Of a stretch of 64,000 nt of DNA, positions 34,897 through 42,975 are shown piece after piece. Origin of the DNA: Candidatus Margulisiibacteriota bacterium. GTDB taxonomy: Bacteria > Margulisbacteria > WOR-1 > O2-12-FULL-45-9 > XYB2-FULL-48-7. Within the stretch, counting starts at the first letter, position 1; each line of letters opens with the position of its first letter. The stretch is taken from contig JBAZTH010000001.1 in the NCBI GenBank assembly GCA_041661965.1, positions 496,001-560,000 on the forward strand. Reading direction: 5' to 3'. Under the pieces are notes generated by a model. The model worked only from the letters and a program-made list of their open reading frames with translations. It did no database searches and was not told the DNA's origin. The position numbers were made by a program, and so were the translations under genes.

Positions 34897-35338
34897 AGGG
34901 GTTAAAATAATTCCGTTAAAAAAGATTCCGGACGAGCGGGGGATGATCATGCATATGCTCCGAACGACTGACCCGCATTTCGAGAAGTTCGGCGAGGTCT
35001 ATTTTTCCGTCGCTTATCCCGGCGTCATTAAAGGGTGGCATCTCCACACCAAGCAGACCCAGTTTTACGCCGTCATCCAGGGGATGATCAAGCTGGTGAT
35101 GTACGATGAACGGAAAGATTCCAAGACTTACGGTGAGCTGATGGAAATATTTACCGGCGAGGATAATTACCAACTGATCCGGATCCCGGTCGGCGTGGTC
35201 AACGGCTATAAAACGATCGGCGTGAAGCCGGCGATCGTCGCCAATTGCGCCACCGAGCCGCACGAACAAAATGAGATGCTCCGCTACGATCCGCTCAAGA
35301 GCCACATCAAATACGACTGGAGCCTGGTCCACCGATGA
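34889..35338 (+). CDS. dTDP-4-dehydrorhamnose 3,5-epimerase-like cupin (RmlC family)
   Basis: A 149-residue RmlC-type protein. DERG at 15-18, then GVIKGWHLHTKQTQ (45-58) with histidines H51 and H53, and a short cupin body. The ATG at 34889 has a strong AGGAGG and overlaps the previous gene. It is shorter than true RmlC (about 180 residues) and resembles the epimerase-like proteins that accompany CDP- or GDP-sugar SDRs. Substrate is probably the keto sugar formed by the flanking enzymes. Confidence 0.83.
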   Translation: MIEGVKIIPLKKIPDERGMIMHMLRTTDPHFEKFGEVYFSVAYPGVIKGWHLHTKQTQFYAVIQGMIKLVMYDERKDSKTYGELMEIFTGEDNYQLIRIPVGVVNGYKTIGVKPAIVANCATEPHEQNEMLRYDPLKSHIKYDWSLVHR

Positions 35339-36198
35339 AGAAAGTTCTGATTACCGGCGGTAAAGGGATGCTGGCGACCGCGTTGGAAGGGTATTACAAT
35401 GCGGCCGGGGCGGAGGTCAAAGCGCCGACCCATGCCGAGCTCGACGTTATGGACCGGAAAGCGGTCGCCGACGCTCTGGCCGCTTTTAAGCCCGACTATG
35501 TTTTTCACACCGCTTGTCTCCATGTTGACGCCAGCGAGAACGATCCGGAGCTGGCTTATAAGCTGAACAGCTGGGCTTCGGCCCAACTGGCCAGGGCTTG
35601 CGCCAAACAAAAAACGGAGCTGGTTTACATCAGCTCCTGCGGTTATTTCGGCGACGAAGTAAAATCCTATTCCGAATACGATCCGGTCGTGTTAAAGACC
35701 GTCTATGCCCGCTCGAAGTATGAAGGGGAAGTCCTCGCTCTGCGGGAGAACCCCAGGACCTACGCTATCCGTCCCGGCTGGCTCTTCGGCGGGAGCGTGA
35801 AGCACAAGAAGAATTTCGTTTACCAGCGCTACCTGGAAGCGCAGAAGGTTCCGGTCCTGAAATCGGCCGGCGACAAGTTCGGGACGCCGACCCTGGTTGA
35901 GGACTTGGTCCCCAAGATCGACGAGATCGTTAAGATCGGCGTGACCGGACTTTATCACGTGACCAATTCCGGCGGCGGAAGCCGGGCCGATTACGTTAAA
36001 AAGATCGTCCAGAGCTGCGGTCTGAAGACGGCGGTCGAAGCGGTCGATTCCAGCGCTTTCCCGCGAAAAGCAAACGTCCCCAATTGCGAGATCCTGAATA
36101 ACTGGAACTTAAAGTATCTTGGCTTGGCGCCGCTCCCTGCTTGGGAAGAAGCGATCGAACGCTACGTGAAAGTGATGTTCCGGGAGCTTGGGAAATGA
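35335..36198 (+). CDS. RmlD-like sugar nucleotide reductase
   Basis: A 287-residue RmlD-substrate-binding-family SDR. GGKGMLA is at 8-14, HTACLHVDASENDPELAYKLN corresponds to the RmlD N-terminal substrate segment, and Y124-x3-K128 (YARSK) is the catalytic pair. RPGWLFG is the usual later motif. It overlaps the RmlC-like gene by 4 nt, as rmlC-rmlD pairs often do. It probably reduces the 4-keto group of the CDP- or related sugar. Confidence 0.87.
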   Translation: MKKVLITGGKGMLATALEGYYNAAGAEVKAPTHAELDVMDRKAVADALAAFKPDYVFHTACLHVDASENDPELAYKLNSWASAQLARACAKQKTELVYISSCGYFGDEVKSYSEYDPVVLKTVYARSKYEGEVLALRENPRTYAIRPGWLFGGSVKHKKNFVYQRYLEAQKVPVLKSAGDKFGTPTLVEDLVPKIDEIVKIGVTGLYHVTNSGGGSRADYVKKIVQSCGLKTAVEAVDSSAFPRKANVPNCEILNNWNLKYLGLAPLPAWEEAIERYVKVMFRELGK

Positions 36199-37106
36199 AC
36201 CCTAAAGTTTCGGTCGTTATTGCCACTCACAATCATGCTCATTTTTTGCCGGATTGCCTTAATTCGGTGAAGGGGCAGACCTATCAGGATTACGAAGTTA
36301 TCGTAGTCGATAACGGTTCGACCGATGACACCAAAGAAGTGATTGAACGTCTCGCCTGGGATAAGCTTCGTTATCATTATCAGAAAGACACGGGATCGGT
36401 CGCCGGACCGCGCAACACCGGCGGAAAACTGGCGCGGGGCGAATATCTCGCCTATCTTGATTCCGACGATTCCTGGTACCCCGACAAGCTGGCCAAAGTG
36501 ATGGAAGTTTTTGCCGACCATCCGGAGACCGACTTGGTGACGCACCATCTGCGGACCGTAGTCCATGGGAAGCCGGGGGGGCTTTTGCTGGTCGGACCCG
36601 ATAAGGGGGATGTTTTTCGGGCTCTATTGCTGGGGAACTGCGTGCTGGGAAGCGCGACGGTAGTCAGGAAAAAAGCGATGGACGAGATCGGCGGCTTTGA
36701 CGGTGACAAGGGCTTTGTCCACGTCGAAGATTACGAAGCCTGGCTCCGGCTGGCCGCCAAAGGTAAAAAATTCTTTTTTCTCGACGCGACGCTGGGCGAC
36801 TACCGGATCCACAAGAGCAATTTGAGCCATGATTTTAAAACTGCTTTCGATAACGAGCTCCGCGCCGTCCGCAAGCATTTTCGCGGCTACGTCTCCCGTT
36901 ACCCGCTCGATAATTTTTTTCTTTATCGTTCTTCTTTGGCCAGGATCTATCTGCGGTTAAGCTACCGTTATTTTTTATACGGCCAGTTGCGTTCGGGCCT
37001 TTTGACCGCGTTCCGGTCGCTATTGAACAATCCTTATTACGCGCTCCGTCTCGGCTTGGAGACGGCGGGACGTCGGGTTATTAAATGGATCAACCCAAAA
37101 AATTAA
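36195..37106 (+). CDS. Family 2 (GT-A) glycosyltransferase
   Basis: A 303-residue GT2: VSVVIATHNHAHFLPDCLNSV at the N-terminus, VDNGSTDDT near residue 36, and the metal-binding LDSDDSWYPDK. A histidine-rich C-terminal region and a basic amphipathic end may rest on the membrane. ATG 36195 overlaps the rmlD-like stop; an extended frame to 36141 would lie inside that gene. Its end overlaps the next GT gene by 22 nt. It probably transfers the sugar made by the upstream four-gene module. Confidence 0.88.
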   Translation: MNPKVSVVIATHNHAHFLPDCLNSVKGQTYQDYEVIVVDNGSTDDTKEVIERLAWDKLRYHYQKDTGSVAGPRNTGGKLARGEYLAYLDSDDSWYPDKLAKVMEVFADHPETDLVTHHLRTVVHGKPGGLLLVGPDKGDVFRALLLGNCVLGSATVVRKKAMDEIGGFDGDKGFVHVEDYEAWLRLAAKGKKFFFLDATLGDYRIHKSNLSHDFKTAFDNELRAVRKHFRGYVSRYPLDNFFLYRSSLARIYLRLSYRYFLYGQLRSGLLTAFRSLLNNPYYALRLGLETAGRRVIKWINPKN

Positions 37107-38299
37107 AAATATGTTTTATCGGCTGGTCCGACAGCATCCATGTGCAACGCTGGGTCCAATGGTTTGCCGAGCGGGGGCATGAGGTCCACCTGCTGTCTAA
37201 TTCGGATTGTCAGGTGGCCGGCGTGACCGTTCATTCTCTGGCGGGAAAGCGGCGGGGAGGCGGTCCAGCCGAACCGGCGAAGGGGACGGGCAAGACCGGA
37301 CCGATCAAAGAGCTCCTGGCGAAACTTAAGTTTTATTATTTGAGTTACCTGCGGTATCCGCTTTATATTTATCGGGCCAGAAAAATAATTCGCGAATTGC
37401 GGCCGGACATTCTGCAGGCTTTTTATATCGGGTTTGGCGGATACGTCGGCATTTTTACCGGTTTTCATCCTTTTATGATCTGCACCGGCGGGGCCGATAT
37501 CATGTTCTTCCCGAGAAAATTCATGTTGCACCGCTTAATGACGAGATATGTTCTCAAACGGGCCGATTTTATCGTTCATCCTTCGGAAGAGTCGAACCAG
37601 CTCGCGATAAAGCTGGGGGCGCCGGCGGAACGGACCGCCTATCAGCATTTCGGCGTTGATCTGGCGCTTTTCAATCCGAAAGTCGATCCCGGGCCGCTGC
37701 TTGACAGATTGGGGCTGCGCGGCCGGCCGGTTATTTTAAGCACGCGGGGCTTGTATGATCAATATTATAATATTTCCGGGCTGCTTAAAGCCTTCGCGCT
37801 GGTCGTTTCGGCTGTGCCGACCGCGCGGCTGATTCTTAAATATTATTCCGCGCCCGAAATTAATAAATTTGAAGATCTCGCCAAGACCCTTGGAATATAT
37901 GATAAAATCATTTGGGTCGGGAAATCCGAATACGAAAGCATGGGCCAGTACTACCGCTGCGCCGAAGTTTACGTTTCTCTGTCTTACACCGACTCCGGGT
38001 CCCTGTCGATGCTTGAGGCGATGGCTTGCGGGACTACCCCGGTGGTTTCGGATTTACCCAATATCAGGGAATGGATCAAACCCGGCTGGAACGGCTACCT
38101 TCTTAAGCCCGACGATGTTCAAGGGGCCGCCGCCGCGATTATTAAAGTAATCAGCGACCGGGCGGAACGAACGTTGTACGGGGAGCGGAACGTCAAGCTT
38201 ATTGAAGAACGGGCCGATCAGAACAAATGTTACCGAAATCTGGAAAAGATCGCTTACGGATTGGTCGTGCTTGGCGCCGCCGGCAATAAAGGCAGGTAA
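37085..38299 (+). CDS. Family 4 (GT-B) glycosyltransferase
   Basis: A 404-residue GT4 of the GT-B fold. The N-terminal domain (KICFIGWSDSIHVQRWVQWFAERGHEV-like, given here only as its general pattern) has an SIHVQRW segment near 16-22. The C-terminal donor domain has ILSTRGLYDQY, SEYESMGQYYRCAEVYVSLS and SLSMLEAMACG, the last with the E-x7-E-like motif of GT4. It starts within the preceding GT gene (22-nt overlap). It probably builds the glycan repeat unit; the donor is unknown. Confidence 0.87.
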   Translation: MDQPKKLKICFIGWSDSIHVQRWVQWFAERGHEVHLLSNSDCQVAGVTVHSLAGKRRGGGPAEPAKGTGKTGPIKELLAKLKFYYLSYLRYPLYIYRARKIIRELRPDILQAFYIGFGGYVGIFTGFHPFMICTGGADIMFFPRKFMLHRLMTRYVLKRADFIVHPSEESNQLAIKLGAPAERTAYQHFGVDLALFNPKVDPGPLLDRLGLRGRPVILSTRGLYDQYYNISGLLKAFALVVSAVPTARLILKYYSAPEINKFEDLAKTLGIYDKIIWVGKSEYESMGQYYRCAEVYVSLSYTDSGSLSMLEAMACGTTPVVSDLPNIREWIKPGWNGYLLKPDDVQGAAAAIIKVISDRAERTLYGERNVKLIEERADQNKCYRNLEKIAYGLVVLGAAGNKGR

Positions 38300-38302
38300 T
38301 TT

Positions 38303-39598
38303 ATGGAAAGCGCGACATTTTTTCTTATTTTAAGCAGTCTCTTTTATCTGTATGTTTATTATAAACGCAGCCCGGGTCTGCTTTCGCTTTATTCCTTCTT
38401 CGGCCTCCAATGGCTTTATTTCTGGCTCGGAACCTATTTGATAATCACCGGTTTTTTTCCGAACAATGTTTTCGGCGGAATGGCGTTGAACGATAATGTC
38501 GAGGTGGTCAGCATGTTTTTGCTTTTCAACGCGCTCTCGCTTTTCGTGTTTTCCCTGGTTTATCTGGTCTACGGGAAAATACGTTCCGGGTCCGGACCGG
38601 TCGCCGAGCCGCCGGTTGAAAAAAAACACCCGAAAAATTACGCCTTTTTTGTTTTCATGGTTTTGACCGCTTTCAACGTTTTAATGTTGGTGCTTAGCCT
38701 GAAAACAAGTTATATGGGGGCTGATTGGCTGACTCATTCGATCAATGCCAATCTTCGGAACGTATTTGTCGGGATCTTTATTTATTATATGCTGATTGAA
38801 AAATTCGAACTATTGACGTTGTTTGTTTTCTTGAGCTTTTGCGCTTCGACCTTTATTTATGGCGGCAGGATGTACCTTTTGGTCGCCGCCGCGGCCTATT
38901 TGGCCTATCTTTTCAACCGGCGGATCATCAGCGTCAAGCATCTGTTTGTTCTTGGGCTGATCGGCGCGCTTTTTTTGTCGGCGGTCGGACTCTACCGCGT
39001 CAAACTTATCGATCGCGTTATTAAGACTCCCAAATACCTCTTGATGCCGATTTACGCCGATAGTGTTTTTACCGCTTATCCTGCCCTTTATGTAATTGAC
39101 CGCTGGCAAAGGGGAGGGATCGGCTATTACACCATGTACACCCACTATCTGGTCGATTCCATATTGATTTATGTGCCGAACTTTGTTTACGCCTCCAGCG
39201 GCGTGAATAAAGTGGCCCAAAGCGGGCTCCTGGGCGCCTGGGAGGACGATCATGGCGGCCTAAGCACGATCTCGCCGCAAGGAGGATTTCATTATATCGC
39301 CGAGGCCATGGCGGCCGGCGGCATTCTGGGAGTCGCATTGTTCAGCGCGCTGCTCTCTTTTATTTTCATTTTTTTCGAAAGAATGCGCCGCCGCGGCTTG
39401 CCCGGCCAATTTTATTATTATAGTTTTCTCGGCGTCGCCGGCGTTGATATTGTCAGTGAAAAATTCGCCTGGTGTTTCCGTTATTTTACCCAGAACGTTT
39501 TTTCGGTGCTGATCCTGATCTTTGTCATACAATTATTTTACGAGGGAGCGGCCAATTTTAAGCGCAAAAGGGCGTCAACTGCGGAGCGGCTGAAATGA
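38303..39598 (+). CDS. wzy: Wzy-type O-antigen/oligosaccharide polymerase
   Basis: A 431-residue membrane protein with about 10-12 hydrophobic segments and a large extracytoplasmic loop around residues 255-335 (SGVNKVAQS, DDHGGLSTI). That loop pattern is typical of O-antigen polymerases rather than transporters. It would join lipid-linked repeat units in the periplasm after Wzx export. It is placed between two GT4 genes, which is usual for wzy. Sequence conservation in this family is low, so the call rests on topology and context. Confidence 0.75.
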   Translation: MESATFFLILSSLFYLYVYYKRSPGLLSLYSFFGLQWLYFWLGTYLIITGFFPNNVFGGMALNDNVEVVSMFLLFNALSLFVFSLVYLVYGKIRSGSGPVAEPPVEKKHPKNYAFFVFMVLTAFNVLMLVLSLKTSYMGADWLTHSINANLRNVFVGIFIYYMLIEKFELLTLFVFLSFCASTFIYGGRMYLLVAAAAYLAYLFNRRIISVKHLFVLGLIGALFLSAVGLYRVKLIDRVIKTPKYLLMPIYADSVFTAYPALYVIDRWQRGGIGYYTMYTHYLVDSILIYVPNFVYASSGVNKVAQSGLLGAWEDDHGGLSTISPQGGFHYIAEAMAAGGILGVALFSALLSFIFIFFERMRRRGLPGQFYYYSFLGVAGVDIVSEKFAWCFRYFTQNVFSVLILIFVIQLFYEGAANFKRKRASTAERLK

Positions 39599-40698
39599 AG
39601 GTCATGATCAACGCTCTTTCCGCCAAGCTTGGCGGCGGCATAACTTATATTCAAAACATTGTTCCGCGCCTGGTAAAAACGGATCCCGACAAAGAATATG
39701 AATTATTGGTTTCCAATGAGAATTACGAAAAACTTTGCGACAAAGAATTGCTCGCCAGCCGCGTTAAGATCGTTATCATCAAAGTATCCGGCCTGATCAA
39801 CCGCTTGCTGAAAGAGCAGCTTGTCGTTCCTTGGATGATCTATGCTAAAAGGATCGATGTTCTTTTCTGCCCGGCTAATATCGTCCCGTTTTTAGCCCCA
39901 TGCAAAAAAGTGCTTTGGATCCAAAATATCGATCCGTTCGTTCAGGTGGCTGGGGAGCCGCTCTTGCGGCGCCTGCGGATCTGGCTGTTGAAACAGATTA
40001 CCGTTCTTTCGATGAGATTCTCCGACGTCGTCATTTTTTCCTCCAATTATTCAAGGGAGCTGGCGTTGAAAGCGACCGGGATCGACCGAAAAAAAACGCG
40101 GCGGATCTTTTTGGGCGCCGATGTCCGGCGGTTTTCCATAGCGGACGAGGACAGGCCGCGCAGCGGAATCCTTTCGGTTTCGAATATTTCCGGACGAAAA
40201 AATTATGAAATCCTGATCAAGGCCTACGATTCACTGCCGCCGGAAATTAAAAAGCGGCATAAATTGAAACTTGTCGGCGCGGTTGATGGTAAATATCGCG
40301 ACGAACTGCTGGCGCTGTGCGTTAATTCGGAATCGCGTGGTAACATTATTTTTACCGGCATGCTCACGGGCGACAATCTGACCCGGGCTTATGCCGAGTC
40401 GCTGATCTTCGTTCTGCCGTCGCTGGTGGAGAGCTTCAGCTTGCCGATAATCGAAGCGATGGCCGCCGGCATGCCGGTGATCGCCTCGAACGCGACCTGT
40501 CTGCCGGAAATGATCGGGACTTCCGGCCTGACCTTTGATCCGTTCAATCAGCAAGAGCTGGCTGAATTAATCGTTAAATTGATCGGTAATGAGGCTTTGC
40601 GCCGGGAATTATCGGACAAGGGAAGGGAGAAGGCGCAGAAATTTACTTGGGACAATACGGTAATCGAGATAATTAAATTATTTGGAGAGATGAAATGA
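39595..40698 (+). CDS. Family 4 (GT-B) glycosyltransferase
   Basis: A 367-residue GT4. The N-terminal LGGGITYIQNIVPRL segment (about residues 11-25) recalls D-rhamnosyl and mannosyl transferases of GT4. The donor domain has SVSNISGRKNYEIL and PSLVESFSLPIIEAMAAGMPV with the conserved ExxPxxxxEAMAxG pattern. It overlaps wzy and the next radical SAM gene by 4 nt each. Given gmd-rmd downstream, a GDP-D-rhamnose or GDP-mannose donor is possible. Confidence 0.88.
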   Translation: MKVMINALSAKLGGGITYIQNIVPRLVKTDPDKEYELLVSNENYEKLCDKELLASRVKIVIIKVSGLINRLLKEQLVVPWMIYAKRIDVLFCPANIVPFLAPCKKVLWIQNIDPFVQVAGEPLLRRLRIWLLKQITVLSMRFSDVVIFSSNYSRELALKATGIDRKKTRRIFLGADVRRFSIADEDRPRSGILSVSNISGRKNYEILIKAYDSLPPEIKKRHKLKLVGAVDGKYRDELLALCVNSESRGNIIFTGMLTGDNLTRAYAESLIFVLPSLVESFSLPIIEAMAAGMPVIASNATCLPEMIGTSGLTFDPFNQQELAELIVKLIGNEALRRELSDKGREKAQKFTWDNTVIEIIKLFGEMK

Positions 40699-41717
40699 AC
40701 AAGAAAACGAATTACGTGAAATATTTTTTCTTCGATCAGCTGACCGGTTTTCCGCGGCGGCATACGCCGCGTCGGCTCTTCAACCTGATTTTAAATCAGA
40801 TTTCGCGGCGCGTTTTAAGGTCCGACAGGGTGCTCGGTTATCCGATGCATATGAGCATTGAGGTCAACAATACGTGCGATCTGCAATGTCCGATGTGCTC
40901 GTCCGGCAAGGGCTATTCGGTCAGAAAAAGGGGTTTGATGTCTTTTGATAATTATAAGCGGATCATCGATGAAATGGCGCCGTATCTTTATAAGGTCGGT
41001 CCGTTCAACCTTGGCGAGCCGCTGCTGCATCCGGACATCTTCAAGATGGTCGAATACGCCCGCGATAAAAATATTTCCGTTATGCTTAGTACCAACGGCA
41101 ACGCCCTCAATGCGGAGAAAGCGGAGAAACTGGTCGAATCCGGCCTGGAAGAACTGATCGTTTCGATCGACGCCGCTTCCCCAGAGACCTATCGCGTTAA
41201 CCGGCCGGGCGGGGATTTCAACCGGTTAAAAGACAACATTAAACGCTTAATGGAAGTAAGAAAGAACCTTGGAAAGAAAAAGCCGTTCGTGACCGTCAAC
41301 ATGATCCTCATGGAGAACAATACCGCTGAAATGGAGGCTTTCCGCCGTCTGGCTGAAGAATTGAAGGTCGACAAGGTCAACTTCTCCACCTATTGGGAAA
41401 TGTACCTGGGGGACTCACCCGGCGAAAAAGAGACCGAAAAGTTCGTTCCCAAAGACAAGCGGTTCAAGAACATCATGTCTTCAGTAATGAAAGTCGACCG
41501 GACCTGCGGCTGGGCCTGGAGCGGCTGTATCGTCGGCTGGGACGGGAAAGTGGTCCCGTGCTGTTTCGATTATAATGAAACTTACGTTGTTGGCAACGCT
41601 TTTGACGGCGGCGTAAAGAAGCTCTGGAACAACGATCGCTATCGGGCGCTCCGGCGGCTGATCTTGCAGGGGAGACAGGGCTCAAAACTATGCCGCGCCT
41701 GTCCGCGGGTGTTTTAA
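40695..41717 (+). CDS. Radical SAM/SPASM-domain protein (second copy)
   Basis: A 340-residue radical SAM enzyme with the cluster C61-x3-C65-x2-C68 (CDLQCPMC). A SPASM C-terminus has TCGWAWSGC, VPCCFDY and KLCRACP cysteines. The layout matches the protein at 22727, but that copy has a different sequence and base composition. It lies between two GT4 genes rather than beside synthase genes. A role in sugar or carrier modification is possible; the substrate is unknown. Confidence 0.84.
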   Translation: MNKKTNYVKYFFFDQLTGFPRRHTPRRLFNLILNQISRRVLRSDRVLGYPMHMSIEVNNTCDLQCPMCSSGKGYSVRKRGLMSFDNYKRIIDEMAPYLYKVGPFNLGEPLLHPDIFKMVEYARDKNISVMLSTNGNALNAEKAEKLVESGLEELIVSIDAASPETYRVNRPGGDFNRLKDNIKRLMEVRKNLGKKKPFVTVNMILMENNTAEMEAFRRLAEELKVDKVNFSTYWEMYLGDSPGEKETEKFVPKDKRFKNIMSSVMKVDRTCGWAWSGCIVGWDGKVVPCCFDYNETYVVGNAFDGGVKKLWNNDRYRALRRLILQGRQGSKLCRACPRVF

Positions 41718-41720
41718 ACA

Positions 41721-42953
41721 ATGAGGATCATGCTCATGACCAATTGTTATCCGCCGGAGATCGGCGCCGCCGCCAATCAATTTTACGAACTGGCCAATGA
41801 CCTGAAAAATAAGGGGCACGAGGTCGTCGTTGTGACCAGGTTTCCCCGTCATATTCCGCGGGAACTCTGGCCGGAAAACAGCGGCGGCCTCTTTATCGAG
41901 GAAATCAGGGAAGGGGTCAGAGTGATCAGGGTTAATATTCCGCAGCTGTCCAGAAAGATCCCGTTGTTCAGGGAGCTCGAGCATGTTCTGAACATCGTTT
42001 GCCTAGCCGTTGCCGCCGCGCGCGCCGGACGGACCGACGTCACGCTGGTCTATTCGCCCCCCATCGTCGTCGGTTACGCCGCCGTTCTGGTCAGGCTGAT
42101 TACCGGGAGCCGCGTGGTCATGAACGTGCAGGACCTTTTTCCGCAAAGTTTGATCGATCTCGGTTTGATGAAAAACCGGTTGTTTATCCGGGCCGCGCGT
42201 TTCCTGGAGAAACTGATCTATCGGTTGGTTGACCGGATCACGGTCATGTCGGAAAGCAATAAAACAATCGTCGAAAAGACCGCCGGCGATCCGGACAAGG
42301 TCACGGTCGTCTATAACTGGGTGGACACCGAATTTATTAAGCCGGAAGATAAACATAATGAATTCCGCGAAAAATTGGGGTTGGACGATAAGTTCGTCCT
42401 CACTTTTGCCGGTTGCATCGCCGAATCGCAGGATATGGAAATTATATTCAACTGTGCCAAGCTTTTAACGGCGGAGGATAAGATCGTTTTCCTGCTGGCC
42501 GGCAACGGCCCGAAGCACGCCGAAACGGAGGCCAAATGGCGGGAACTGGGGTTAAAAAATGTCATCATGATCCCTATTCAGCCGCGCGATAAATATGTTA
42601 AACTGTTGGCTGCTTCGGATGTCGGACTGCTGACGCTTAACGCATCGGTCGCCACTCCCGTCGTGCCGTCGAAAATGCTAAGCATCATGTCGGCCGGACG
42701 GCCGATCCTGGCGAGCTTGCCGCTTTCCGGTGACGCGCCGAAGTTTATCGAACGGGCCGGTTCCGGTCTCGTCGTCAAAGCGGGAGAAACGGCGGCTTTT
42801 CGCGACGCCGTGCTGAAATTGTTTCGCGACCGCGCTTTGGGCGAGAGCTGCGGGCGCCGGGGGAGGGAATGGGTCGTGAACCATTATTCGCTCGCCGTCT
42901 GTTCGAAAAAATACGAAGAGCTTTTCGCGCAAGTCGCCGGGCGCGATAAATAA
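41721..42953 (+). CDS. WbuB-like GT4 glycosyltransferase
   Basis: A 410-residue GT4 with the WbuB-type N-terminus (CYPPEIGAAANQFYELANDL, near residues 8-27) and VYSPPIVVG followed by NVQDLFPQSLIDLGL. The donor domain has FAGCIAESQDMEI and a TPVVPSKMLSIMSAGRPILAS segment. WbuB transfers L-FucNAc in E. coli O26 and relatives. A paralogue with the same motif order is at 45132, and the two flank a bidomain oxidoreductase, which is a common arrangement for this GT family. Confidence 0.88.
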   Translation: MRIMLMTNCYPPEIGAAANQFYELANDLKNKGHEVVVVTRFPRHIPRELWPENSGGLFIEEIREGVRVIRVNIPQLSRKIPLFRELEHVLNIVCLAVAAARAGRTDVTLVYSPPIVVGYAAVLVRLITGSRVVMNVQDLFPQSLIDLGLMKNRLFIRAARFLEKLIYRLVDRITVMSESNKTIVEKTAGDPDKVTVVYNWVDTEFIKPEDKHNEFREKLGLDDKFVLTFAGCIAESQDMEIIFNCAKLLTAEDKIVFLLAGNGPKHAETEAKWRELGLKNVIMIPIQPRDKYVKLLAASDVGLLTLNASVATPVVPSKMLSIMSAGRPILASLPLSGDAPKFIERAGSGLVVKAGETAAFRDAVLKLFRDRALGESCGRRGREWVVNHYSLAVCSKKYEELFAQVAGRDK

Positions 42954-42975
42954 TACAAAGGGGAAAGGAATTGTC

